Part shown: positions 25,930 through 37,960 of the stretch, in pieces | Layout of the letters: the number at the start of each line of letters is the position of its first letter | How positions within the stretch are numbered: the first letter of the stretch is position 1 | NCBI RefSeq assembly: GCF_052324685.1 | Contig: NC_135225.1 | Coordinates: forward strand, 3,988,201-4,052,200 | DNA length: 64,000 bases | Direction: 5' to 3' | Source: Brachyhypopomus gauderio | Lineage: Eukaryota; Chordata; Actinopteri; Gymnotiformes; Hypopomidae | Notes under the pieces: model-generated | Seen by the model: the letters and a program-made list of their open reading frames with translations, nothing else | Told to the model about the DNA's origin: nothing | Databases searched by the model: none | Program-made: the position numbers and the translations under genes

Positions 25930-28900
25930 CATGTCAGTGTGACAGAGAAAAAGATAAAGAGGGAAAGAGAGATAAAACAGAAGGGCATGGAGACCTTCAG
26001 ACCTGGACATGTTCAGGACTCCAGTATCTGCACTGCTGGGAAAGAGTATCGATTCTTTTAATTAGCTGTTGGAAGTCTTCATCAGAAGTCAGCCACTTTC
26101 TTGTCATCATCCTCCTCAGAAAGGTCTGTAAAAGATAATTAAATGTCTGGTTATAATCCAAACTGATACTAAAAGAAGAAATATTTGGCCTGCTGAGCTT
26201 AAAGCCACCCCGTCTCTTAGCCAGTTCTTCAGTCCAAACCCATAATGCCACCACTGCTTAGAGACAAGTGTCCACAATGCATAGAAAATACTGAGAAAGC
26301 CTGCCCTCTCTGAAATCTCAGAAACATGCCTAGTTGTGCATCAGCTCCTAACATTTACATTTACATTTACGGCATTTAGCAGACGCTCTTATCCAGAGCC
26401 TGGCGTTCATCAACAGACATTTACAGTGACAATATCAAAGCCAAGAACTTAAATTTTTACCTTTTATTTAGTCTGATTGTGTGATTTGTGTGTGACTTGT
26501 GTATTTGTCTGTATTTTGTGTAATTTGTGTGTTAACGGGCCGCCCAATGGAGGATGGGTTCCCTTTTTGAGTTTTGGTTCTCCCGAGGTTTCTTCCTATT
26601 TCCCCACCATCATAGGGAGTTTTTCCTCGCCACTGTCGCCTTTGGCTTGCTCATTAGGGTTCTGGACCCGTAGTATTGTTAACCTTTTAAATCCTGTAAA
26701 GCGCTGTGTGACAACATGTGTTGTGAAAAGCGCTATACAAATAAACTTTGATTTGATTTGATTTGAGAGCGACTTACAAAGTGTTTTGCATGCTATCACA
26801 GAATTCATCCTAGGAAATAGTACAGATAGGCCAGAATTCAAGATAACATTGAGTCAGACTACTACTAAACTACAGGAGTCAGTGTCATTACCTAGTGTTT
26901 TGCAAGTTAGACATTTGTCAAGAAGCACAAATAACCATAGGCAGACATAAAATTTAAAGAACAACGGCAAGTGGTATCAGCTGAGTTAGTGCTCTGGTAA
27001 GAACTCAACAGGTGAGTCTTCAGTCTACGCTTGAAGATAGCAATAGACTCTGCAGTCCTAGCAGCTAATAGAAGATCGTCCCACCATCTTGGAGACGGAG
27101 AATAGTCTGGAGCTTTGTCTTCCATGAGATTTTAGGGTTAGGGTTAGCCTAACCCTAACGTCTGACAGATGCTATACGAGACTCATTTGTGCCAGATTAA
27201 ATTAAGATTTTATAATAATCAGCCTTAGACAACAATATGTAGGTAGTAAAAACAATATTTTCTTTTATATGTATAATAGTACAGTTTGTATGTTGTAACT
27301 GTTGCAGCTATACTTGGTGCACGAGAGACAATAAAATAATTACATGATTCAGAATGAAAGCAAACTGCATTTAGAGGAAGCAGCACTGAGCCAAGGGAAC
27401 TCGATAATATTTTGACTTATTTTGGTGTATGCCAGGATTTATGAAGTTTGTCGCATGATGTTGGGTAATCCCTCTAAATTAGATTGCAACACATCACACC
27501 CACACTCAAGCATGACCTTTTTTTTTTTTTTTTTTTTAAAGTGCACTTAACGTTTAAAAAGTCACTTAATATTCATGATAAAATACTCCAGGCACCTATT
27601 GTTGCTTTGATTAAATTTGACATTTTGAATTAACTCAGGGCCTCTATGCCCATAATGGGCTGTTTGCATCCGATCATTGTTTTCTGTGTGGATCATTTTT
27701 GCCGTACAACACCTGGCATGGAGGATCCAGCAGGGGAGGATCTGATCCACGTTTCTCCCCGCTTGGCTCACCTCATTTTCCACCCATTTCACCCTGGAGC
27801 TTCCTACTGAAGGTTACGCCGGGCATTACTGAGCCCGTCACTTACTTATTAGCCCAATATACTGTTTGTGTTTCATCTTGTTCATGCCTGTTCATTATGC
27901 ATTGTTAAGTATAGAACCGTGCACTGAGAGAACAGTTTTAAGTTAAGTTTAAAGGAGGAGATTGAAGAACATTTCTGAAACCTTGTACCCTATACTACAC
28001 ATGCCCAGTTCCAGAGGATATGAGTGGACTTTATGGTTTGACTCACCTTGATGTCGGTTTTGAAATGTTCCTGCAAGGCCTGTCTCAGTCGTAGAACCAA
28101 TCCGTCCACCTCATTCCCCAACTGTTCCACTTGATCAGGACAGCTGTCTCTATAGTCCTCCATATGGTTTCTGGAAGAACACACACACTTTTACTGCAAT
28201 AAAAACAGATCAAATAAAGACAGGAATTCAAATGAATGTTTGTTGGCAATTGCTTCAAACAGACTACTGTAATACTGTATTGTAAAATGTGTTGAATTCT
28301 GGGGAAATGTTATTTTCATACACATTTTCAACACTAAAGGACACTGAATTAATTGCATATTCTCTCAAATATTCTCATATCATCACATAGCACTATTACC
28401 AGGGTTAGACAACCATTAAAACAGAATGAATATAACACAAGACATTCATTTTGGCTATCACGAGACAGACTTTACTGCAGACTTTACGAGACAGTTTTTC
28501 ATGCATGCTACTGTCATGGAAATTCTCCATCACAACAACCAGGGTCTCTCCATAAGAAGAGTCATGAGTGATTGGTCAATTTTACTGTCATTTGAAACTG
28601 ATATTGCGCTGAATTATAACTGCCAGGCCCTCTGTAAACGAACAGCGGGCATCACAGTCCTGATAGGGGGAGACACATGCTCACAGGCTTCCACTTAAAT
28701 AGACACGGGTGAATAATTTATTTGCTTATATTGTTGTAATTGTTTAGATGTCGATTGTCAAACTGTAAGTAGATAAAATAAAATTGGATAAATTATATTA
28801 TACATATTTATGTTTTAAGAATATTTTAGGCCCTCTGAGAGGGCGTAGAGGGCCCTGACGGTTCCCGACTGGTCACCTGTGTGGAACATGTCACCTGTGT

Positions 28901-31040
28901 GGAACATGTCTCCTGTGTGGAACATGTCTCCTGTGTGGAACATGTCACCTGTGTGGAACATGTCTCCTGTGTGGAACATGTCACCTGTGTGGAACATGTC
29001 TCCTGTGTGGAACATGTCACCTGTGTGGAACATGTCTCCTGTGTGGAACATGTCTCCTGTGTGGAACTTGTCACCTGTGTGGAACATGTCTCCTGTGTGG
29101 AACATGTCACCTGTGTGGAACATGTCTCCTGTGTGGAACATGTCACCTGTGTGGAACATGTCACCTGTGTGGAACATGTCACCTGTGTGGAACATGTCTC
29201 CATTCCCACCTTCTCGTTGTCTAGTCCCCTTGACCCCAAGGGTGACCTCAAATTTCCTCATTTGGTCGCACGCTATGTTTTAAAATACTCTTGGGAAAGT
29301 AGAGTTTCAGCATTCTCTATAACACTGCAGTGAATCATGCTGACAGTATTCTACAGTAGAAGAACTGCTGCACATGTTCACAACAGTTGCAACTAGTGAA
29401 GACAACTGCCTTTTGTGCAAATGAGGCTTCTTTACATGTGGGTTCAGATCTTTTTTGAAAAAAAGGCCCTTGTTTTACAAAGAGTGGCAGAAGTTACAAA
29501 ATGACGGTTGGCAGGATCTCTTTGATTAAGGCTTTTGTTATATGTTCTGTGAAAGACCTGGTGTGGCTTAAACTTGACGCATGAAATTGAATGGCTCAAG
29601 CAAATGTAAATAAGTGGTGCTCAGTAAATCTTTGCGAAGCACAAACTGGATCATGCAGACTGTTGCGTAACTGCTGTGTAGGTTTGGGAGAGCTCGTCTT
29701 CCATAGATGTTCCAGTTTCGCTGCCTCTCCAGAGCTCCAGGGACTTTCCCTGCTAAATGTGAAACGGGCAAATCTAGCTTACTGTTCCTTCAGTTAAATC
29801 ACATGATTTCACTGTGTGAAAGCAAGACCCTGGAACATAGATCCTTTAAGTCCACTGTACACAATCCTGATTTGGACAATGAAAAGTTTTTAAAGGCTAC
29901 ATTTGTTATTGCTCTTATTGTTTAGTTTACTGTATGTGTGACTAGGTCTACTCTTGGTAGTTGGTAAAAGTAGTTCTTGCAAGATCTTGTGTGTGTGTGT
30001 GTGTGTGTGTTAATGTGTGTCTGTGTGTGTGTGCATGGATCTGAGGAGTTCACACTCAGTCTAATGTATATGTGAAAGCAGCTTTTCCGTTTGCAATCTG
30101 TATATAATACGTCTGTGGCTGAGACCTTCCCTTGTGGTAAAACTTCCATTATATGCCAAAAACCATAATCCTGCAATCCATATCTGGGCCACAATTGTTG
30201 TAGTCTGGGCCTGGCATACTTAAAAATTGCTATATGTCAAAACTGTTGTCTCAAAACAGAATTGAAAGACATTACGCATGAGTTTTAAGCATGAAAAATG
30301 TGTGAAAGAATGTCTTCAGTGTTTATCCTCCGTCACCCCTCCATCCATCTGTGCAAACCTGCCTGTTACATCACCCTCTTTCCCCCTTGTGCCCTGGTCA
30401 CATTACTCTGTGCTGTGCCTAAACTCTGAAGCTCACTTCTGCAAAAGTCTGATATCGTCCCTCTTCCTCTGTTTTCGAATCATAACTGAAATCCACTCCG
30501 TGTGTTTGTCCCATCACCCGGGTCTCTGGTCGGCCGTACTGCTCTCGTATAGGGTTCCTATGCTGTTGTTTCGTGACATTATGTGTCCCTTATTTTTATA
30601 CATCCTGCATCTTTGATTTTGAGAAAGGTGTTTTAAAATATTTTTAAATTATTATTGTTATTATTATTAATAGTAGTAGTAGTAGTGCTAAAACTACACT
30701 GAACAGCTTTCTTGTTTATTTACTTTAGAAATCTATAATCCATAAATCTTGGTGATCTTAGTATGGCTAACAACTGTGTAGCCAATATTCCAGTTACTTC
30801 CTCTTTAATGGGTGGACTGTGTATACACCTGCGTCAAATATAACATTTATTGCAACAGTTTAAGGTATTACAATATTGACACTGTTAATGTGTTGGAGAG
30901 TTACAATGCAGCTAAAGTACCTACTTCAAAGCACTGAAGCTGTTGATGTACGTAATGTGATATGCAGCCCATAGGGAGGGATTCTGTAGAGTGTCACTGT
31001 ACTGCACAAAGGCTGATTCAAACCTTTTGAGAGGGTGGAA

Positions 31041-31133
<93 letters not shown>

Positions 31134-33804
31134 TGAGTGAGTGAGTGAGTGAGAGGACCAAGATAAAGCAACATATTTGAATAAATGACATGTTGGAAAT
31201 CCCAAATTTTCATAATAGGGAAGTGACATTTCAACATTGCCTAGATCTGTGATCAGACAAAATAAGCAAATTCAGACCTAAAGTGTCATACACACCACAG
31301 ATATCCTGGAAGATCCCAATGAAGGGTTTATTGTTAGGATTGTGTAAAATCCATTCCTAGACTGTCTAGTCATAAGGCACTGAACTGATCTAATGCTAGC
31401 AGAGAAAGGGGGAATGAAATTAAACATAAAATATAATAATCCATGTTTCCATGATAATTACATTGATACACTATGAAATAGTAATTTCACTTGAATTTTC
31501 ATTTCAATACTGGACGTGAAGTACTAACTGTCTAGGAAATTGCTTCAGCTCCTCAAGACAGCAGTTCACAGCCTTCTGTTCCAGGCCCACATCTTTGGAT
31601 GCCTGAACCTTTCCCTTAACATTCTGGGAGAAAAGACAATACCAGTTTGCATCAGTACAAACAGCAAAACTTTTCTGCAATGGCCATTTTAGTACATTGC
31701 CGCCCCCTAGAGGAAAACATTTGTATTTGCTTGTGGTTAGGTCATGAGTTAAGGGGAATCTAGGGACTTCCCTTACAAGCTGTCCAACTAAAATGATAAA
31801 AGCATTATTGTGATTCCATGTCAGTGAGCAGAACAGCTGTGCTCACCATCCAGATGTCCATGTCAATGTGGGAGCTGTAGACTCCTTCTTCTATCGCTGG
31901 GCTTTCCTCAACTTTCCACATCTCCTCATATTCCAGTTCAGTTATTTTATTCAGGGAGTTCTTGATCTCTGCCTATTATGGAAAGAAGTGTTTCCATTTC
32001 TTTGTTTGATATTTTGTCAGAATGACGTTGTGCAGTTGTTCAAAGCAAATTCTGTTTATGCCTGTAGCTCACCTGTAAGCAACTGTAGTATCCAGTCTTG
32101 ATCTGTTGTAGAAAATCCCCACCCAGCGTCAGAGCTCTCTGCTCTTCTTTCAACTCAGGTTGCAAGGACACGCTCCCCATAACCTTCTCACTGTGTACAG
32201 AGAGGTACTATTAGCCGCCATTATCTTGTTGTTTTGCTGAACTAGAGCTACACTGTTGAGCTCATTTGCAGAAATGTTTCAATATAGTCAAATATGGGCA
32301 TTTATAATCCAAAGTTTTAATCCCACTGTCATTTTGAGGAAATCTATAGAAGCACAAACAAGTTAAAAGCGAGCAGGTAACACTGATCAGCAAATATTCT
32401 ACAAAACGTGTTCTAAATATAATCAAACTATGAAAATAGTTAACTGATAAGTACGAGACTACTTTCACTACACTCTTTTACTGAATTGTTCAGGTATGTC
32501 AAAGATCTTGCCCTCCCCTATGTTGCACACATACATGTTGTTGATAAGCAGAACACACAGGTATGTTGTGACATCAAATCATAAAAGAGAACTGCCTCCG
32601 TGCTCTGACTTTAAAATAGTTAATCTTTTTGAAAAAGAAGAGATTAAAAAAATTTAGATTTTTAGACATTCGTATTGCCAAGAGAATTTTGCAAGCTACA
32701 GCTTAAAATGCCAAAACATTTACAATGCTTTGCTATAACATATTATTCAGAAACACTCCCATATCTTTTGTAGGGACTTGCTTACATGCGTAGTCTATAA
32801 GCAGACTTACAGGTTGTACTACTGAGCAAATGTAACAAATAAACAACAACAAAAAAAAAAAGGTAAAGAGCTACTGTGGTTGTGTGCTCAGAATTACATA
32901 TCTCTTTGAAGTTTATGTAATAAATGATTCCCATAAAATCACACTAAAATGTATTGTTTCTAATGATGCTTCTCACTTGAAAGCACAAAAAAACAACGAA
33001 GAAACAACAAAAGCTCCTTGCCTGGGGTAGCGGTGAATGATAAAATCCAGAAGTGCATAGTAATCCCTCAGCTCCCTTGACTTGTCCAAAAGCTTCTTCA
33101 AGTGTTTTCCTACCATCTCATGACAAGATGAAACGTATGTTTCAAACACGTTAAAACTTGGTGGGTATGAGCCCACCAACTCTGCCTTCACTTTCTCCAA
33201 GACCTCCACAATTGTTTTACCCAGAAGTCCCAAGTGGACTGCTAACCAGGAAGGGTTTTTCTCAGGATCGTCCAGTTGGGCCTGCTTGATGGTGGCCCTC
33301 ACCCCTTCCTGTACTGAAGCCCTCCAGTAATCTCTCCATCCTGTCATCCCTCCCACCTCTCCCTCTCTCTTCTCTTCCTCTTGGATGATGCAGGCTACAC
33401 GCACCAGTAGTTCTTTGTTGCGAGAGGGCAGGGCACATGAGTTCTGCACAATCTCAGTCAGTTTGGTCCTCAAGGCATCGTAGAGCAGCCTCAGGTCTTT
33501 CTCTTTATGGACCAGTTCCAAAGGCAATTCCTGTTCACCCAGAGCTTCCTTCTCTTGCTGAAACTCGATCCGTAAAGACAGCAGGTTCAGGTAGGCCTCT
33601 TCCAACACCTCCAAGTCGATGAGTTTTTTAATCTCCATTACTGCACACGTGCATGGAAAGACAGACGTAGAAACTAAGACAGGACTTAATTACACAAAAA
33701 TAGAGAGCAAATGCAAAGATATCCTGAAGGAGGCTTCAGTATCATCAGTAACAGCAGCTTTCAAAGTGTCTTAAGTTATCCATTTGCCAGTTTTGAGGTG
33801 AATT

Positions 33805-33879
<75 letters not shown>

Positions 33880-35837
33880 TTCCTGCATTTAAGGAATTAG
33901 CAAGGGTCAGCCGGAGTGCAATGACTGAGCCTCACTTTGGGTGAACCATCTTCCTACTCATGGCCCCGCCCCTGCCAGGTAAGTATCAATTTCAATACAG
34001 GAACAGTGTTGAAATCCAGTGCTAAGAATCCAAGCAGCTCATTCAGAGCTGTGGCTTAAGAACAAGTGTATTCTATAGTAGCAAAAGAGGAATTCAACCT
34101 GGGACCTTGGATTCAACTTCCAGTACTAGATATTGTAATCAGTGGTAGTTATTTCAACATTTTATGGGATTTATTAGCAGAGTTTTGTCTCCTGTCTCCT
34201 GGGGAAAGACAGGGTAGATTTTTTTTGTGCCTGGACATTGTGGGCTATGATTCAAAAGCTTGCATAAGTATAAATAAATCAGTGTTGACAAAATAGAAGA
34301 CAGGTTCAGGTCAGGATTCAAGGTCTGGAGCTAAAATAACCACAACAATGTATATGGATGCTCAGTTTTGATTGGGACGGGAAAAACGCAAGTACCTGAC
34401 AAAGGTGCTGATGGAATCTCAGGTAGGGTGTATGGCGTTCTTACATCTGCACCTCCTCCCAAAACCTCAGTTTCCATCTCTGGTAAAGCGGAACTCTCTG
34501 TGACTACCCCCAGCGGCTCAGGTCTGCCGATGTGCTTTTCTTTCTTACTTCCCAGACGGAGGCTCCATCTACCTGTTTCCCGCTTCTTTGGTGATTCATC
34601 TTTTAAAGCTACCACAGGATCTGGGCGGGTTAGAGAATAAGTCAGGGAAATTACTTTAGAAGTTCATACTCGGACTCTAGACATGAACAGGCCTACAATA
34701 CAATCATCCAGACATATTATTGCATTCATTTACCGGTAGTTACTTTTATCATCTAAATCAGGACAGGGAATGTTGGCTTCTTTAGGAGGGTCTGTAAATG
34801 TTCTTAGAGTGTTCTAGAGTGTGCAGGTAGAGTTACCTGCTCCAAACCACTGATGCCTGGATTTACCTGACTGAGTTCTGGAATGTGAGGGTTGGAATGT
34901 CTGGTTTGGTGAGCTCTGTGGGCACAAGTCACCTAATTTCTGCTGTGGAGATGACATGGGTCCTATATTTAGACCTAAAGAGAAGTGAAGTATAGTAAAC
35001 ATGTAAAATGTTGGACAAGGTGTACAATTTGAAGTAAAAATAAACAAATAAAAAAAATCCCAATATGTATAGGCCTAAAACATGTCTGAGGTGACTGCTA
35101 TTCTAAAAAAAAAAATCCGTCTTACATAATTAAATATGAAAGACAATCAATGGTCTTTCCTAAAGAAGCCCCTTGTGACATTCATGAGGAACAGAATCAA
35201 CTTCGCATCTTTCAACAGATCATATACTGAATGGTACAAAAATGGAGACACTCATTAGACAGTGATGAAAACCCTTTTCTGTCTGGGCCAAAGGTCATGG
35301 GTGAACTTAATTCATTAGCTCACAGCAGAAAGGGCTTTTTGACAGTAGAGGCTTTATTTTAGAGATAGTCTTAGCCACGTAATATCCCCAAAAGTGAGCT
35401 GTGCCATGGGTACAGTACAATGTTGTCGCGTTGTTTGTGCAGCTTGCGTTCTTTCCCCCTTGACCGCCAGAAGAACGTTTTTATCACATCACTTTTGAAA
35501 CGGAACACTTACTTGGTGAAGATGGAGGTGGTGTCTGGTGTTCCGAGCTGTTACCAGGTTCACTTCCAACATTTGCCGTCCCGGTCTTTCTCCTTGACCC
35601 GTTGAGTTTCATGGGGAGAGGGCTCTTCTCTCCAGCACGCTTGATGCTCTCTCTTAGAGATCTCATCACTCTGTGCTTCCTCTCTTTCCCATTGATCTCT
35701 GCTTTGCCATCGCCCGTTATCTCAATCCCAAACGAGTTATCCGAGGCCGGAGCGTCTCTGACATCACACGTCCCGTCCGCCTCTGCTTGTCCTCTTTCTG
35801 CCATTCTGTCCGTGACAGTCCTGTGACGAAAGCTCAT
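19416..35837 (-). CDS. Gene C: TNFAIP2/EXOC3L-like Sec6-domain protein, 12 exons found, 3' end incomplete
   Basis: Minus-strand exons: 35837-35513, 34974-34867, 34620-34396, 33640-33022, 32190-32073, 31972-31847, 31623-31529, 31023-30925, 28170-28047, 26125-26003, 21841-21689, 19537-19416. Phases agree throughout (745 codons plus 2 nt). The first three exons encode a low-complexity Ser/Pro/Lys-rich, probably disordered N-terminus. The 619-nt exon holds the family core (EEEKREGEVGGMTGWRD, SWLAVHLGLLGKTIVE, FNVFETYVSSCHEMV). The final exon found ends at DDYPDI, matching YPDI in gene D. Odd points: the donor after the 619-nt exon is GC rather than GT; the exon 7 donor is GTTAGT; the exon 10 donor is GTCTGA; and no terminal exon (about 60 aa) was located. 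Introns total about 14 kb and are loaded with transposons. Either a working gene with a distant last exon or a gene in decay; no internal stop was seen. Confidence 0.78.
20640..21015 (+). repeat. Dispersed fish repeat (LINE 3'-type) in gene C intron 11
   Basis: It contains GGTGCACCATGTACAGGTCTCCAGTCC, GCCTTTGGACTGTGGGAGGAAACTGGAGCACC and GAAAACCCACACACA, the core of a repeat common in fish genomes. A second fragment of the same family is at 36147-36290. It is diverged and has no coding capacity. Confidence 0.6.
22221..23960 (-). mobile_element. Decayed Tc1/mariner element in gene C intron 10
   Basis: The ends are imperfect inverted repeats sharing TATTCACCCCCTTGGC, flanked by TA on both sides (22219-22220, 23961-23962). 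Total 1740 bp. On the minus strand the interior reads as a Tc1 transposase with many lesions: a GGGSNM-like segment near 22730-22765 and a FQQDN-like segment near 22590. The transposase is not intact. Confidence 0.75.
24416..25469. mobile_element. hAT-type non-autonomous element with 8-bp target duplication
   Basis: The left end is TAGGGCTGTCGC and the right end is its exact reverse complement, GCGACAGCCCTA. Flanking 8-bp direct repeats GGAGAGCG are at 24408-24415 and 25470-25477, the duplication size of hAT elements. Subterminal sequence is rich in CCGCGATAT / ATATCGCGG motifs. It is 1054 bp with no recognisable transposase, and lies in gene C intron 10. Confidence 0.8.
25863..25926. repeat. 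(AC)n(GT)n inverted microsatellite
   Basis: About 10 AC units directly followed by about 22 GT units, so the tract can fold back on itself. It lies 80 bp downstream of gene C exon 10. Confidence 0.85.
26341..27125. repeat. Dispersed teleost repeat interrupted by a LINE tail
   Basis: The left part (26344-26398) contains ACATTTACGGCATTTAGCAGACGC and TTATCCAGAGC. The right part resumes at about 26766 with GAGAGCGACTTACAA and runs to about 27125. The two halves join into the familiar TTATCCAGAGCGACTTACAA of fish genomes. An L2-type tail occupies about 26399-26765 between them. I cannot name the host repeat class. Confidence 0.6.
26530..26765 (+). mobile_element. L2-type LINE 3' tail
   Basis: It matches the 3' UTR at 15530-15725 (GGGTTCCC...GAGTTTTGG, CCTCGCCACTGTCGCC, GTGTTGTGAAAAGCGCTATA) and ends in (TTTGA)n-like repeats. 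The insertion is inside another repeat in gene C intron 9. Confidence 0.7.
28569..28871. mobile_element. Second copy of the hAT-type element (right part)
   Basis: It is closely similar to 7650-7969, from TTGGTCAATTTT to CCCTGACGGTTCCCGACTG. The left side (28420-28568) differs from the first copy, so the true left end is not defined. It ends exactly where the 18-bp minisatellite starts. Confidence 0.6.
28872..29200. repeat. 18-bp minisatellite, about 18 units
   Basis: The unit is GTCACCTGTGTGGAACAT, alternating with a GTCTCCTGTGTGGAACAT variant. Because 18 is a multiple of 3, all frames stay open and create artificial repeat ORFs. It lies in gene C intron 8. Confidence 0.95.
31045..31153 (-). 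repeat. (CT)n microsatellite next to a splice acceptor
   Basis: In the minus-strand reading, about 43 CT units end about 22 nt before the acceptor of gene C exon 8 (31023) and would supply its pyrimidine tract. A CTCA run flanks it upstream. Confidence 0.9.
33808..33877. repeat. (AC)n microsatellite in gene C intron 3
   Basis: About 35 AC units, roughly 170 bp upstream (in gene sense) of the 619-nt exon. Confidence 0.9.
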
Positions 35838-37600
35838 CGCCACGTTGATCAGTCTGGGTATGATGTGTATGGAAGAGATTTCTCAATGCTGTGAACCCTT
35901 CCAACCACAGGATCAGGTTGTAACAGGGTTTATCATGATTTTGGCAAGGTTGTTTGTTTTTTTTGTGTTTACTGAAAACATGTCATTTTCCCTGGGGGAA
36001 GAGGGTGTACATGTGACCATACACACATCACTGTTTTGTTGTTCATTAAAAGACAGGTAGCTGCTAAAATAGTCACAAATTGCAATACTGGTCGCAATAA
36101 ACAGACACTGTTCCAATAACACACTCGCTTCTCAAGAGCAGCCATCATTCATTCATTCATTCATTCATTCATTCATTCAGCATTCTTCTAAACTGCTTAA
36201 TGCAGTAAAAGGTTCAGAGGTGGCCTGTCCCAGCAGCACTGGGTGCAAGGCGGGTGCAAGCGTTGGACACGGTATCTATTAAATGCAACAGTATGCGGAG
36301 AGAAAAAAAGAATATAGCTTAAAACTGATAACATTACAATATGTGTAAAGGCTATATATTACATAATACAAGCCAGTAAAGAGGTTGGCCCCGAGATGTC
36401 TTTTCAAAATAAAAAAATAAAACATAGGGGAGGTCATGTTCAGACAACACAACACAAACCAGCATTCCTATTTTGTGTCTGTTAAGACACGTGAAAGTGA
36501 AATGCAAAACGTATGTGTGTGTACATGTATGAAAAAACATTTAATAGTTTGAAAAATAAAAGACTGTAACAAATTTCCTATGTTCAACACCAAAAACAAA
36601 CATTGTAGAACATAACCTAAAATTCCTTCAACAAGCTGTAATTAAAGACCACTCAGAAAACAACACATATCAAGAATAGTTGCAAATGTAAATATTTCAC
36701 TTGTGAAATTCAATTATATATAAAATGCCCAGTATTGTACACGAATATAAGGACTCAATGTACAACTATATGGACTAGCTTATTCCAATGTCAAGTTAAA
36801 TCACCTTTATTTCTATAGCACTTAAAAAAGACCTTACAAACCTCATAACCAGTTTTCTTGGAACGAGAAGGCTGTATTTTGGACCAACTGTACACGACAG
36901 ACTCGACTGACAGATTCCCAAATACAATAATCAGTATAAGAGGAAATAAAAGCATGGAAAATATTTCCAAACCCTTAAACTACAGGAGACCTTCATTTCT
37001 GCTGTACTTTTACGTTGCCCCTCACAGCGGTATTAATTTGATATTCATGTGCATGCTCAAAGCAGTCAAGGATCAAAACACATCATGTGCAACTGCAAAT
37101 ATGAACTACATTTATGTAACAGATTTCTATTTTTAAAACTGGAAAACTAGAGAAAATAGGCTTACTATAGAAACTCATGACTCGCACTGCACATCTGAAA
37201 AAGGACACACAGGAAGCAAAACACCATGTTCAGTCGAGCGTTTGAACCATATGACAAGTTTGGTTGGGTAGACTAGAAATTATAGAATGCCCTATGAAAT
37301 CATATGACCCAGAGTTTCCTTTTCAGGCACATGTTGATGGACACTTACTGAGCAATATATTTAGTAATGCATTCAGCTGGACTTGAAATGTTTTTTCTCC
37401 TTTGAACCCTTCAGCATAAGCCTGAAACTGGAACGTGCTGAACAGTGAAATATTTTCTATAGCAAGAGAGGATCAATTATAGAAGATATGACACACAGTC
37501 AATTTTCACAAATTAGACAAATGGTTTCACATATTTAACTGCACATGACATGTTTTGATGCTTATTTTGTCCTTAAGCCAAGGCCTGAAATAGGGTGTTG
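35838..37600. other. Upstream flank of gene C
   Basis: The codons before the gene C ATG are preceded on the minus strand by CATACCCAG|ACTGATC, a possible acceptor at about 35850, so the 5' UTR may be spliced. An (ATTC)n run with a fish repeat fragment lies at 36147-36290. Nothing coding was recognised. Confidence 0.35.
36147..36290 (-). repeat. (ATTC)n plus dispersed fish repeat fragment
   Basis: About 8 ATTC units followed by a diverged GGCCTGTCCCAGCAGCACTGGGTGCAAGGCGGG segment. It belongs to the same repeat family as 20640-21015. Confidence 0.55.
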
Positions 37601-37601
37601 C

Positions 37602-37960
37602 TAGGTCAGGTCTATGTCATGTGGGGTGGAGGTAGGTTAGGTCTATGTCATGTGGGGTGGAGGTAGGTTAGGTCTATGTCATGTGGGGTGGGGGTAGGTC
37701 AAGTCTATGTCATGTGGGGTGGGGGTAGGTCAGGTCCTGTGGGGTAGGAGTAGATCAGGTCTATGTCATGTGGGGTGGGGGTAAGTCAGGTCTACGTCAT
37801 GTGGGGTGGGGTAGGTCAGGTCTATGTCATATGGGGTGGGGTATGGGTAGATCAGATCTATGTCATGTGGTGTGGGGGTAAGTCAGGTCTACGTCATGTG
37901 GGGTGGGGTAGGTCAGGTCTACATCATGTGGGATAGGGGTAGGTCAAGTCTATATCATGC
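37602..37960. repeat. Minisatellite, unit about 31-39 bp
   Basis: Around ten degenerate units of the form GGTCAGGTCTATGTCATGTGGGGTGGGGGTA, strongly G-rich on the + strand. Intergenic between genes C and D. Confidence 0.9.

Noticed and set aside
28872..29200. CRISPR-like array
   Set aside because: Units are contiguous with no spacers; this is a eukaryotic minisatellite.
28815..29333. Long ORFs of 130-150 codons on both strands with MSPVWN / TGDMFH repeats
   Set aside because: They are frames opened by the 18-bp minisatellite, whose period is a multiple of three; they do not resemble proteins.
33437..33622. Plus-strand ORF opposite the large exon of gene C
   Set aside because: Antisense shadow of a conserved coding exon.
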